From the NCBI GenBank assembly GCA_018697195.1, contig CM031879.1, positions 23,000,418-23,064,417 on the forward strand: DNA of 64,000 nucleotides, read 5' to 3'. A model generated the notes under the pieces. That model did no database searches and was not told where the DNA came from. It saw nothing but the letters and a program-made list of their open reading frames with translations. A program made the translations under genes and the position numbers. The stretch comes from Certhia americana (Eukaryota > Chordata > Aves > Passeriformes > Certhiidae). This document shows, in pieces, positions 51,180-64,000 of the stretch (positions within the stretch are counted from its first letter, which is position 1; each line of letters begins with the position of its first letter).

Positions 51180-52508
51180 AACAGAAAGGGTCTCACACTT
51201 CTTTAAACCACTTGTTAAAAGACTGAGTTGACCGCAAGTGTGGTATTTTTCTCTTATTTTAAATACCTATAAGGAGAGACACTGAAAAACCAATTTTTTT
51301 TACTACATGACAAGGGTTTCAATCAGCTCTTACTTCGCAAAAAAATAAGATGGACGTGAACGCATATCACTCTGCCCCAAATTCACCTTCTGTTCACAGC
51401 CGACATTTGCATAAATCTCTCTTTGTTGGGAATATTTTTACTATCACTTCATGATTTTTTACAGTACTATGAATATGATTGCTACAAAAGGAATACCCAT
51501 GTTGCAAAACTGTATTCAAACTCTTTTCAATCTGCTTATATTTTCTCTGCTACAAATATGAGTTTTAGTAATTTGTTAATTATTTTTTTATAACTAAAAA
51601 TTCTACAAAATGTGAAGCAACAGAAAACTATTTAAGCCAGGACCTGTAGAGATGCCACAAGTTTTAAAACCTAAAAACATCAGATGGTAATGCTTTACAC
51701 AAGTAAGCATGAAATTTAAACTGTGTGGGCTTCTTTTTAAAAGGAGAAAATCCATTAAGCTTTCCATTGGATTCCGTTAGTTTTTAAAATTTCATTTATA
51801 GAAAAAGAACGCTCTTTTAAGTATATATTTTAATGACACAGAAGAAAAATGGAAACTAACATAATGATGGTGATTCAAATGAACTCAGACAAAAAGACAC
51901 AGCATTGCAGCAAAAAGACTGTGTGGGTATACAAGACAGCACACTGTAACACTCCATGTTAGAGTTAGCACAAATTAAAACAAGTACTACTTGTGACAGT
52001 CAGCTACTTATTCCAAGAATATATGTGTCCTTTTTTTATGTGGAAGAAATTAGAATTCAGATAGAATGCTGGGCTGTTGGATGACACTTTCAGGGTCCTT
52101 TGACAGCACAGTGAGGTTTTTCCAAAGGGACCCTATCCATGCTTTTGATCCATTTGGAAGCAGAGGGAAATGACAAGATTCCCATTGAATACACTATAAA
52201 ACCCAAGAATTTAATTTAATATTTGGCTTTGGGCTCCTTGTAGAAAAGCTGGGAAGGAAAACTTGTCAAACTGAAGGGAATATTCAGAAACACTGATATG
52301 ATGCACTACCTCTCATAAACAGCTTGCTAGGAGGGAGCATTCAGAAAACTCACTTCTACCAATAGTAAAATTCTAGAAAGTGATGAACGTTTCTGAAGAA
52401 CATTAAGTGCTATCATTCCAATTGTAATATTAAAACATGGGACAAAAAACTGGAACAGGTTCTTCGTTGCTCTTCCTCAATCAAAGCCAAAAGATCACTT
52501 CAGGGAGT

Positions 52509-52546
52509 TGTTATGGTTTAACCCCAGGCATCAACCAAGCCTCACT
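52509..52546 (-). mobile_element. LTR edge fragment related to the one at 2425
   Basis: TGTTATGGTTTAACCCCAGGC followed by CAACCAAGCCTCACT matches the terminal bases of the common avian LTR seen at 2425-2910 (TGGTTTAACCCCAGCAGGCAACTAA). Similarity fades after about 38 bases, so only an edge survives, or the match is fortuitous. Confidence 0.45.
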
Positions 52547-52574
52547 TATATTTCGTATTTTTAAAAATATACTA

Positions 52575-52610
52575 TTTTGGATAGCTTGTTTGAAAACATA
52601 CTATCCAAAA
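52575..52610. repeat. Perfect 10-base inverted repeat, 16-base spacer
   Basis: TTTTGGATAG (52575-52584) and CTATCCAAAA (52601-52610) are exact reverse complements and could form a stem-loop in a 3' UTR transcript. With a stem of low GC the stability is modest. Confidence 0.75.
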
Positions 52611-52767
52611 CCAGAGGAATTGTTTCTTACTATTGCCTCTTTTGTTATTGGTAGCTGGGCCCTCCTAAGTCACTGTGAGGTTTGTGTCCCTGCCAGGCCA
52701 CAACATGTGCCTGACCAACCCTGGCAGTGTCACAATAGCTTCATAATTGGAAAATTAGCAGCTGGAT

Positions 52768-52773
52768 AATAAA
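52768..52773 (+). promoter_or_regulatory. Candidate proximal polyadenylation signal AATAAA
   Basis: This canonical AATAAA in GGATAATAAATCACAC lies about 1.6 kb after the TFEC stop, with a GT-containing stretch (GATGATGGTGTGTCC) about 30 bases on. Use is inferred, not shown. Confidence 0.35.
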
Positions 52774-54831
52774 TCACACTCAGATGGCTATGAAAGATGA
52801 TGGTGTGTCCAATTTCACAAGAATATTTATAATTTTAAGAATCTCACGGTTTTCTATGAGTTCGTGCAAACTACTTGGATGTAAGGTGACATGTAAGCAT
52901 AGACTTGACCTTTAGAAGAGGCTTTGATACACTCACACTTCATGGATAAAAAAAAAAAGACAACAGATAGGGTTCTGGTAATTTTCTTTTGTTTTGGTTT
53001 GGTGTTTTTGTTTGTATTTTTGTAATTTTCTTGTTCATTTTAGGTTTTTTTTTTTTTGTTTTTATAGCACATCAGAAGGACAAACAAATATTAAACAAAG
53101 ATAACTGGATGTAGGAATGACTGCCATTTTAATTGGATTAATTAAAAGAGGAACCACTATATCATAGTTTTGTGAAAGACAATTACTAATATTGACATTT
53201 GAATATAAAACATGATGAATTAAAATGCTCATATTGTGTCATGTGTAGTATGAGTTTTGTCCATTTCAGCTGATGAGAGGAAGGGTTATTTGGTTGATAT
53301 CAAATGCCATTTGTCCTTGTAATGCAGTTTCTACTACATTAGTTTTAAATACACCAGTGTGGATTGCTCATAATGGAGAAAAAGGAATTAAATATGAATG
53401 TATTACATGATTTTCCCATTGAACTTCTACATGTGAGTTAGACCGTACTTCTGAACTATACTGATTTTAAATAACATCCTGAATTTCATCACTTCTATAA
53501 GCACTGTTCTAAAAAAACATTATAGTGCATCCATTAAATTTTTTAAAGTTGATTTTCATTCTTCTGACAATTGCTTCATCTAAAGCACCTGAATTTTTCT
53601 CTCTCTCCTTGCATGAGAAACTTAAGAGAGTTAATGCTCTTTTTGCAAGGCACTGTATTGCATCTATCATTAAACATATTCAAGCTGTCTTCCTTCACAC
53701 AAAATCCCCAGCCTCCTTGTCCTAAACAATAAATACATCAATCCTTCTAGGTGTTTGTTATGGCAATGGTATTTCACCAACATTGCATTTTTTCTAGTAG
53801 GAAGTCATCATAATTAGTATTTCAGCTAATAATTATGGCCTGGATTACAGGTTCACCCTTGAAATTAAATGGTGGTATGGACTGCAAAACCAGACTAGGA
53901 CATTCTGGGGATTAATAGGTCCTACTGAAGGTATTCAGGAGATGCATGTGCTGGTAGTCACATCCCAAACTTTCTGGAGAAAACACTCCCTCTCCCACCT
54001 CAGGCTTGGAAATGGTGCTGTGAAGCTGAGAGGACTTCTAGGGCAGAGTCAAGCCCTACCAGCTTCTTCAGAGGAAAGGGATTTCATAACTACAGGAACA
54101 AATCCTGACATTTTCTGCCAGGCAGAATTTCTTTGCTGTCCATGCAAGTTTTATTGGGCTGAGTTGCGGTGCAAACAAAATACACTTTTTAGCTATTTCC
54201 TGCAGAGATCTGTTTAGTGAAATCTCATGAAAGAGATGCATAATATGCCTGTGGCTCTGGGACTAGAAAAGAATTTGAAGTCTTACAGATCTTGACCTCA
54301 AGCAGGGCAGGGGGTAGTAGAACTGGGTATTTTTGTTGAGAGGTATTAAATGAGGAGTTATTGCTTGTTTTCAATACATGGATATAGATGCTATACTAAG
54401 AAAAGAAAACTAAATTATTTCATTTGCATAGCATGGATAGTGTGAAAAGCTACAGTAAGTGCAAACAGGAACACAGTTGCTTTATATAATAAAATAACTA
54501 AATATAATTCAGTTGCTTAATCTTAATAAGAACATTGATATTATAATACTTTCTGAATTTAATAGAATTGTATATATGAATGGAGGATGTAAAATTACTG
54601 TAATTTAAAATTATGTTAAGTCTCTTAGGTAAGTAAAGGCATTTACATTGTTATTATGAGACTGTAGAATATTTTTATAATAATTGCTATTTTTCATTGT
54701 TAACCATATAGTATCTTGTTTTCTAAGTCATTGTATGCAGACAGAATGTACTTTATTACGCACTATATATGCAATCTTTTTACAATTACATTTTATACTT
54801 GCTGGCATTTTATGTTTATTTTATGAATATA

Positions 54832-54837
54832 ATTAAA
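54832..54837 (+). promoter_or_regulatory. Candidate distal polyadenylation signal ATTAAA
   Basis: ATATAATTAAAGGACTGAAATG is followed within 30 bases by TCTTTTTATATGTCCC, a plausible downstream U-rich element. The preceding 400 bases are very AT-rich and UTR-like. This would be the end of a long 3' UTR; use is inferred. Confidence 0.35.
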
Positions 54838-57800
54838 GGACTGAAATGAAAACATCTTTTTATATGTCCCTTGTGAAACTTCACTGTCCAGACCCTCAAA
54901 AATAGCACCAAAAGGCATTATAGTAACATCCAGTAAGAACATCTGAGATACCTAACAGACAGAACACTTCACAACTGCTAAACATTTAGTCCATTATGAT
55001 ACATCATGATCAAGTAGCATCCCATTAATAAAAATAATTGATATATTCTTTAATATGGTCTCCTGCCATCTGCTTATTCCTGCTGCTAAGGCTTTGATTT
55101 ATGGAAAGTGTTTTCAGAATGTTGCAAAATTGCTAGCAGGCATGATGATATCAGTTAAATCACTAAGAAGCTCTACAAAAACCTTTTAATGTACTAGATG
55201 TTCCCCAGACAATCTAGGATAAACAGAATATTGTATTTTAAGATGTAAAACATTTTTTTAAAGCTGATAATTAGGTAGTATTTGGCACTAAAAGATACTC
55301 ACTTAAAGACGTAAGTAAGGATTCGGATTTCATTTTGAATTCCTAATATAAAAATTGCTGCCTTCTTTAGAAGATATTTGGTGCTTTCTGTGCATGAAAT
55401 GATGTAACAGTTGTTGAGTAGTAATATAAATTTCAACTCTAATTTTGTAATAGTTTATCATTTCATGTGAAATAGTGCTCATTGTTTGTGTACATCAGAT
55501 AAACATTTTGTTTGTACTAAAAATTTCTTCAGTCTCTTTATTTTGTCAAATCATTTACACACTCCTATTCAGTATTAAAATTGAATTGAATGTTATTAAA
55601 AATATTATTTAAAGTTCAGTGATCATCTATGTAAAGAAGCTTTGCTTTTTTACATACTTATTATGTACTTAGGATTTGACCATATAAGGCACTCAACTCC
55701 TTTGTGAAGGGACAGAGAACCCCCCTTGGCTTTGTAGAAAGCTTGTCCTGTTTAGGAGTCAGACACTTAACAATTAAATAAACAACATCAGAAAATAAAA
55801 TCAGAAGTTATTTCAGAGAATATAAAAGCCCTATCTGATACACTCCTTGATTAAAAGTAGGGAGGTTTGCAACTGACAGACAAACAGATTTAATGTCAGC
55901 ATCATTTGTGGTGACAACCAATGGGAGATTAGAGGAAAATGTATGAAGTTGTGATAGTAATCAGATCAAGTCTAATTATAAAGGAGACTGCAGCAGTAAA
56001 GTATGCTAAGGCTTATTGGTTAAATCACTGGTACCCATCAAGTAAAATATATATCAGTTTCATTAATTGGCAACCACAAGACAAGGGTTCTATATTCAGG
56101 GTGGTGAGGATTCTGATATAATCCACCACATTGTGGTTAAGTATATGATTCATGTAATAAGAAGAAGGTGCCTCCAGGCTATTGTTCCTACCATGGATTA
56201 AAATTTACATATTGCTTCTCCTTATGTCAAAACATCTGGTGCCTGCAAATGCTAACATTTCGTTAAAAAGTTTCACAAGATAGGAAAAGTGGATTGGAAA
56301 CATTGCATGTGATTCATTCAAGCATTATAATGGAATAAAAAGCTGAATTATGAACAGGCAGATTGAACAGTAGTATAGTCAAAGAGATTCATATGCTTAT
56401 GAGTTCAAGACAACAATTTGTATAAGAAGGGGACATGCTTCAAATCATAGAAATAATCAGTGAGGTATTTTCCAAATGTCGCTGAGATATACAATCTCCG
56501 TCTTTCCAAACTGCATTTTCCTGCCCAAATAAGATGCCTGTATCTAAGCATATGTACTAAAGTAATAAGACTGTGTTTAATACATTCATTTAATTCATGC
56601 ACTTTAAGATGTTGGCATCCTTACATTCCATGAAGTTTCCTCAGAAAATTTTGTAACTCTTATATTTACTTTCCTATTTTTCAGCAGTACGTATAAGGCT
56701 TGAATCTCAAAGATTTCACTGGGAAATTATCTTAATTATCTTTCCTACTCGGAAAACCTATTAGTCCTTGCATTAGCACCTAGACCTAGACTTGAGACCT
56801 TTTTCCCTTTGATTTCCGGGTGGGATCTAAGATATTAATTTTCAGTTATTGAAACTTTGTGGGGTTTATTTTGTGTGGTTTTTTTTCATTTGGTATGGTT
56901 CGGTTTTCTGATGCTAGGTTGTCAAGAAAGCTACACATCACAGATTATTTTGATTAGCAGATACATTACTGTTGGAAACTTTCCTCTGCGTGAAAGGAGG
57001 CAATAAACAGTGTTTTCTGTGAAGGGCCTTGATTCAAATGATATCATATCTGTTAATTTTCTGGAATCAATGCATAAATATTCCTAGGTGGATATTTTGC
57101 TTGCAAAAGAGGAAACATTCAAAAACTATTGGCTCCCCAAAGTGCTTTGGAATTTTTAAAACATACCTCTTGGATTAGAAATTTACTTTCAGGCTTCTGG
57201 GATTCTAGAGTGTAAATTTATGTGGCCTGAGTTACCGTCCAATGATACCTCTGGAATGTCTCAGGACCACATGTCTGTGAAACTGAGGCAGCGGTGACAG
57301 CATTTGCTCCATTCTGCAATCAGTCCCACAGCCAGAGGATTCAAATGAACCAAGCCTCTGGTGGTGAGCCCCATGGTCCCATGTCTCCAGGGAATGACAC
57401 CTCTTCCCAATCTCACTTTCCATCTGGATTTCTTCTTCAGATGGCTGGTCACAGGTCTCCTAACTATCCTGCCTCAAATGCAGAGCTGGGTCACTTTTCA
57501 ACCTGGCTGACATCCAACAGGTTCAAAATCTGTAAGCATAATACTGATATTACACAATCTGCTATTGGCCCATGATAGCAAGCCAGGATTTGACAACATA
57601 CTTGAGCTCTTCTGCAGACCTCCCAGACTTCAGAGCCCAAGGAGATTTGAACAAGAGGGCAGCAAAAATCTCAGACCAAGGGCATTCCCTCCTACAAACT
57701 GGCTGAGAACATTAATTTTGCTAATGGTGGTAAACAATGGAGTAATGGAAAACAGGAGTTTTTGTGGGTTTTTTTATTTTTAAGCATTTTACCAAAACCC

Positions 57801-60800
57801 ACATTTGTACATTGCATTTACTTGTAACGGACCTGTCTTCAGTTCCCAAAGATTCAAAATTGTGTAAGTTTAGTACTCAGAACTTGACAAAAATATCTTA
57901 GCTAAAGTATATACATACTCTTCCAGGAGTAGGGTGAGTTGAAGGAAATGTTTCTTTTTAAAACATAATGTGACAATCTTAAATGTTCTTAATATATATT
58001 ATCTTTTTATCAATTAGTTTTCTATGACACGTGTACCTCCTGTTGTCATTAGGGAGAGGAACCTCAACAGAAAAAAATTGTATTTCTAGAGAGCCACTTG
58101 GAAAGTAAAGGGAATAACAAAATTTATTGCAGAAATACCATTCCATCATTTCCCCTGGAAAATAGTTTCTACTGTAGAACAGTTAATATACACAGCTGGC
58201 TTGCTATAAAAACAAACTGACACAAACCAATTTAGTCTTACTGCAAAGTAAAGTAAGCATGGTCAATTTTAAGCATGGACCAGAGAACTGACTCCAGCAA
58301 TATGCACCCAAGGGGCAGTGTCTCCACTTGGAAATTTACACTCCAAATTACATTAAATTTGACTTGCTCTTTTGCAGTGGGCAGAGAATCCTTTGAGCAA
58401 GTGAAAGCAAAACGTGAGACAACTGAAGTTAAGGAGCATAGAAAACAAAAGAAGGTACATTCTTGATCCCAGAATGTCACAAAATGGGATTTGGTACACG
58501 CAAAGGAAGATCTCTGCTCAAGGGCAAATATCAGCCGGAGAAGCAGGCAGAGGAGTACTAGGCTGGGCTCTCACAGAACCTGTCCTTTCCCAAAGGAAAA
58601 GAAGGGAGCTTATTTCAGGGTATTTGCAGCTTCCAGCAGAGTAAGATATGAGTACCACTTCTTGCCCACCTCTCACATAATTTTCTCCCTCCTCAAACCA
58701 TGCCTAATTCTGAAAGAGAAAAAGTAAATTCACCCCTTCCTTCTTCACTGCTCTTCTTCCTGAAGAGGCTAGTGGAAGTGTGAAGAGCATCAGCTCCTCC
58801 TGCTTCTGGACCAGCTGCAGCTCCAGGTGAGTCTGCCAGATCAGTCAGTGGTTCAGCAGATTGGTAGCTCTGAAACAGTGCCAATATATCACTGATGACA
58901 AGTATTTATGTGATTACTTATAAAGGCCAGAATGGGTTTTTACATATCTTGATCTTAAAAGTTACCAATCATGAAAATAAAATAAACATATTTGCCCTTA
59001 AAGCCTTGTTTTTTTCAGAAGAAATCAGAACTAATTTAGTTTTGATGCTCAGTGTATTGAAATCCAGTAAGAAATAGATATTTGGTTCCCTCAGACCCCT
59101 GAAGTCCCAATCTGGATTATCATTGGCTTCAGGTACTCTTATTGTTGCTAGGAGGTGCACATGGATTGTTGATAACCTTGCTGGTGGGACAAGACTTTGC
59201 ATCAAGAGCACGTAGGCTTAACTGAGGATTTCCTTCTAAATAAGGATTCAGGCTTGCACTTTCAAAATTATTTTTTGAATAGTTAAGAAAAATATGGTTA
59301 TTACTGCAGCCATCATCCTCATGTTCTGTTTTGAACAGGGAAGTAACACAGAGAATTAGGTAAATTTCACACTAAAAGATTTTAAAAAATGTGCCTATTA
59401 AGATTTTCCCCTTCAAAGCCCATTTCCTGAAGCAGGTGTCGGAAGTTTGAATACAGGCTATGAATTTGTTTTGGAGAAATAAGTTTTTAAGCAAATTGAG
59501 AGCAAGTGAGTCCAGGCTATTCATAGACTGTTTCAGTGAGATGGTAGCTTTTTAATTTTCTTTCTTTCTTTGCTTAACTCTATTGTTAAAGTGTTTTTGC
59601 TAGATGCCAGTAGCAGCCAAAGAATTTAAAAGTTGAAACAGAGACAGTGAAGTGATTTACAGCCAAACCAGACTTCTGTATATACACTGAAATATGGACG
59701 CAGATTTTGTGTACAGAAATAATTAAGTGTCATCCTCAAATTCAATCTGCTGGTATGTGAAGCTAAGACGTTACTCAGAGAACAGCACAAGGAGCTGATC
59801 TTATATAAAGCATTGCAGCAGTATCACACTTTCCAAGACTTGTTTCTTTCCTCCTTTACAAAGTAACTTCATAAACATCACTTTTCTATTCCATTATTAG
59901 AGCACATCTGCTATCAAGAAGGCTGTGAAAGCCCTGTTCCCATTTAGTGCAAGGTCCTGCATTATCTCCTTTGTCTATAAAATGCAGGGATACATAGGGC
60001 TGTATTATAAATAATAATACATGTATGCAATGGATGATTCTAATGATGTAGTTCAGTTTCAGGTTTTTACTGCCATTCATAAACTGCTTCAGCAGACTTC
60101 TTGTAATTTATGATATCAATAGAGCTCCTTAAATTACATCCTAGATTCTGCCATGTATTGCCCTATGAAAGAAAATGGCTTTGTATCCAATATCAGTGTA
60201 AGAGGAGTGCTAAAGGGAGAATGAACCAAAAGTCAAGTGCCCTTTATTGAGAGCGAAAATTGCCTTCATGGTGTGCAATATGTGAGAACTGAACACTTGA
60301 AAACAACTGCTGTAATCCACAACTTAACTGTTTGCTTTGTAACTATGTGGAGCTCCCTAACACTGGTTTAAGACAAGCTTGTCAGAGTCACAAGAAAGGT
60401 GAGTGCATCTTTCACTGTGCTGTACTTTTTGGACCCACAGCTTTTAAGTCTGAGAATGTCAGGGTCAAAATACCTTCTGAACATTTTTGAATTGTCCAGT
60501 CTGATTCAGGGTCCTCTATGTCTTGCAGTGACTGTCTACCAGGCCACAACCTCTTGGGGTGAAGCAGAGCTCCCAGGCTGAAAACATTAATCCTGAAGCC
60601 CATGTTGCCCAGAGTATTGATGGCACTTGTAAAAGAGCCAAATATTCTTGGCTGTAGCATGAATCTGCACTGACAGTTTTGAGTATTTCCAGTCTTGACC
60701 CATGTACAAGTACAAGTTGTCTTGTCTGCCTTTGTTAGGCAAGGGGATAAATCCCAATGCACCCATTAGAAGGTGGATCACAGCATGGTAGGCTATTGCC

Positions 60801-62343
60801 TCCACAGATTTTTTTTTTCCCTTTATTCGTCTTCCTCCTGTAAAACCCTCTAAGGAGGTCAGGAACTGCAGGTGGTTAGGGGACTCTTCAAAACTAGCAG
60901 AAAGAACTGGCCAATTTAGCACTGAGTTATTTTAATTCAGGTGCTTTCTTCTTCTGCAATGTGTAAACCTTCCTTGAGCAGAGGACTCCTGGGGGTTGTG
61001 GCTGGAGGGGATCCATTACTGTCTTGGCTCCATCAAAGCTCTTCTGGGGACAGGGAGGTGATGTGGAGGCACTGAATCTTGCTGGGGGACAGCTCATGTG
61101 GCTCCCCACCACATGAATGCTTTTATTCCTGTCTAAGGAATTATATTCCACTGCTAAAAATCAACAGAAAATGAAATTTTACAGAAGCTGTACTTACAGA
61201 ACCAGACAAGCTTCTGATTTCAGAACTGCAAGCACATTCAATTTTGTGTTTCAACAGCAAAAGCCATTTGTGTAAGATATTAAAGCTGAATTCAGAAGAA
61301 ACACTATAGCCAGGACACTGGCCAAAATATTTGAAATGTTAGTAGGATTTTTAGTGGTTTTTTTTTTTTTTTTTTAACTATTTGCATGTACTTCTAATTT
61401 TTCAAAATATTTAAAGGGAGTTTGACCTTGACTGTTACCTCCGAGGAAAGGCAACTTTAGAGATGTTCTTTTGCACAGGGTGCAAAACACAACACTAGTA
61501 GATTTTATATATGGAGGGAAAAATCTTGTAGTTTTCAAGCCTGTTGAGCTGATATTGGAGGGGAATAATCAGATTTAGTTTGTCTAAACAACAAAGGACA
61601 CATGAAGAAAAAACTTGTTCTGAACATCCCACATAATTTTGAAAATATTTTATCTTAGTATGAACTTTGAGTATTAAATATACTGACACCTTGAGATTGA
61701 AATACAGAGGAGGCAAACAAGACATGGCACGTGAAAAATTCTTGGATTTTTAGATGGTACTCTAATCCTATTGTACCTAACAATTTATATAAAGGAACAT
61801 ACCAACTCATAGGAACATTACCTAGACTATGTTTTATTGCTTTTACTGTTTTATTTCTTTTTTTTTTCCAGTGCAATTTAATTCTAGTGGCACTGTGTAA
61901 TTTTCATCCACAAAAGAAATAAAATGTATACAGTAGAAAATGGATACTGTTTTAAAATGCTCCAACCTGTCAGATGTCCATTAATCTATATATATTCCAT
62001 GTAGGAAGTAGAAAGCAATATGAGTTTTCACATTCTTTGTATTTAATATTTACCTGTGGGCATGTATAAAAAAAATCTAATAAATCCACAGCTACTTACA
62101 ATTTACAGAACGGGACTAATGCTGGTAGTTGATCCTAAACTGACACAAACCAGATATTCTCTTAATGTTACTCCAAGGAATTTTAAACTGACTCTGTTAA
62201 AGCCAAGGTTATTTGCCTTGGGGATGCCTAATGGAAGGGTTATTATAACACTGTCCACAAATAGGTGCCTTGAGAGAGCCAGGGCCATAATACTTCATTG
62301 ACAGCTAATAGATTGTGCTATTGCTGTATCATAGTCATCTTTA

Positions 62344-62356
62344 AGGCCAAAGGTCA
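62344..62356 (+). promoter_or_regulatory. DR1 nuclear-receptor-type element
   Basis: AGGCCAAAGGTCA consists of two AGGNCA half-sites in direct repeat with one spacer base, the layout bound by RXR heterodimers, HNF4 and COUP-TF. The sequence match is clear; occupancy is not known. Confidence 0.35.
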
Positions 62357-63946
62357 CACCTCTTCCTTAATATTTAAATAAAGATACTTGACTGGAGCAG
62401 AAAACAGCTTATTGCAAGTGATGGCTGCTGCTCAATTTACAAGAACCTTTACAAAGTCATGCTAATTCCTGGCCTCCTTAGAATGCACGATAACCTTTCA
62501 TAAATCCATCTTTTCCAGATGTCCTTGGAAATGACAGTTATAAAACTACAAATGATTTGTAATGCAAAATGGGACTGACAGACTTGGAGATTAGTTCTCA
62601 GTGTACTAAAATGACTAAAGACTATAGCTAACAGAAGACTTAAACTGCATCAATAAGTATCTGCCAAAACAGCTCATGAGTATCTTCAACATGTTCAGTA
62701 AAAGCTGGAAAATAAGGAATACTCATGACTGTAATATGACAAGTGGCAAATTTCCCTCTAAGGGTCTCAGAGCAAAACTTTGTGTCTGGGGTCACTCTGG
62801 AAGGAAGATTTTGAATTGCTCATGCTTCCCATTCAGCATTTCATTTGTCTGTATCTTCTCATTCATAAACAGGACTTTTCATGAACCAAACACCATTTTT
62901 TATGAGATGGAATTCTATTTGCATTTACATACATCACAGTTCAAATTGATTATAGACTGTATTTAAATTTAGAAAGTGCTGCTGAAAACACATTTTGTTA
63001 AAAAAGAGATACTCATTCCACCTTTAGGGAGAATATCCTCTTCAAGGTTTTGAAAGCATATATATAACTAAGGTTTCTGAGTTCCACTAAAATACACCAT
63101 AATTTATATTTATGAATAATTTTGTTTTCTGTTACTACAGGGCAAACTTTATAACATAGGGAAAAAAATATATATACCTGTACAAATATCCATGAATTTT
63201 TCAATAATTCCAGAAGGCTATAGAAATCAACAGAAATAATGGCTGTTGTCTGGGTTGCCTAGAAATGCAGTCTTTTAGTGAAGGCAAAAATTAATTTCTG
63301 ATATTAAAAAAAAATTAGGAGGAGACAAACCCAAGTCAGATAAGGGGTGACAGCAACAGCACATGGAACCAGCTGTAGGAGAGCAACCTGCTTTATGGCT
63401 TCTTTTCATGACACTTCTCTTTGGTTTTCTCTCTTAGTTTCAATGTACTTGCTCATTTTTCTTCTCAGATCCTTTGTCTAAAAGACTCTAACCCTGGGAA
63501 GTATTGATTTTTGGAGATCGGAAGTATTCATTGAGTAAATGAAGTATTAGATGAAGTAAATAAAAATGTTATCCATCAGGTTAAGGATTTATGTTATTAC
63601 AAAATTAATTTTGTTCATCTTTTCATATGGTTAAATCTACCTGGGAAAATAATAATATATATTAGAACAAATCACATAGATTAATTTGTTATGTGTTCCT
63701 AGCTTTTGTTCATTTGGGAATTAGTTCACAGTCCTGGTTTCTACAGTCGCATTTGTAATTCCCAAGTTTTATATGGATATCAAATCATATTTGAGCCAGT
63801 TAACTGTTCCCACATTTTACCTCACCTGTACAGTTTTTCTTTCATGCCAATGATTTTTTGCCAAGACATAATGATTCCTGCTCCCAGACTGAACTAGTGA
63901 AAATTAGTAATCAGTCACTCTGTAGTTTATGAAGAAAAGCCTATTC

Positions 63947-63953
63947 ATATATA

Positions 63954-64000
<47 letters not shown>
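63947..64000. repeat. (TATATG)n microsatellite, running off the window end
   Basis: A short (AT)n run passes into at least seven TATATG hexamers that continue to the last base, so the array is cut by the window edge and its true length is unknown. Confidence 0.97.

Larger units (their letters stand above)
51180..54860 (+). other. Probable TFEC 3' UTR and immediate 3' flank (extent inferred)
   Basis: Sequence downstream of the stop is AT-rich and non-coding. A 3' UTR must begin at 51180. Where it ends cannot be read directly: candidate hexamers are AATAAA at 52768 and ATTAAA at 54832. If the distal signal is used, the UTR would be about 3.7 kb. An LTR scrap (52509) and a 10-base inverted repeat (52575-52610) lie inside it. 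Confidence 0.5.
54861..64000. other. Intergenic DNA downstream of TFEC
   Basis: No gene is recognised. Most is AT-rich with short chance open frames. Three less AT-rich islands (57235-57720, 58270-58650, 60400-61150) have longer open frames but no family that I can name; they are discussed as findings. A segment around 62280-62480 has a nuclear-receptor-type DR1 site. The window ends inside a TATATG repeat. Confidence 0.8.

Noticed and set aside
1..64000. CRISPR arrays, bacterial operons, phage or defence systems, tRNA/rRNA genes
   Set aside because: None seen: there are no spaced direct repeats, no long intronless coding frames, and no B-box or rRNA-like sequence. The window is ordinary avian nuclear DNA.

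Overview
The window is vertebrate nuclear DNA, AT-rich and mostly non-coding, and almost certainly from a bird. It carries many CR1 LINE fragments whose 3' ends finish in the avian ATTCTATGATTCTATG-type tail. It also carries an LTR whose edge reads TGGTTTAACCCCAG, a common type in neoavian birds. The one protein-coding gene has large introns with GT-AG splice sites. I see no prokaryotic, organellar or intact viral gene, no CRISPR array, and no recognisable tRNA or rRNA gene.

The gene is TFEC, a member of the MiT/TFE family of bHLH-leucine-zipper transcription factors (MITF, TFEB, TFE3, TFEC), on the + strand. Seven coding exons join without a frame break: 16246-16497, 18807-18902, 36495-36609, 37475-37531, 41730-41805, 49681-49828 and 50799-51179. 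Together they encode 374 residues up to a TAA stop. The start codon and first exon(s) were not identified. The first exon seen begins in phase 0 with VQTHLEN, the point where alternative first exons join in MITF. The transcription start is therefore either upstream of the window or hidden in 1-16245.

Layout: 1-16245 is the 5' intron or flank, with a solo LTR remnant (2425-2910) and two antisense CR1 pieces. 16246-51179 is the TFEC body. Its longest intron (18903-36494, 17.6 kb) holds CR1 fragments, an AT/GTAT microsatellite and a pair of oppositely oriented CR1 halves that look like a 5'-inverted insertion. 51180 to about 54850 is probably 3' UTR, with candidate polyadenylation signals. The rest is intergenic, with a few less AT-rich islands (57235-57720, 58270-58650, 60400-61150) that I could not identify.

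The more interesting points are biological details of TFEC: a long MITF/TFEB-like exon at the 5' end that human TFEC appears to have shortened, one SUMO motif kept and one lost, and exons that split the DNA-binding domain. I found no convincing evidence of a new biological system. Identification rests on recognition of protein and repeat families from memory; no database search was possible.
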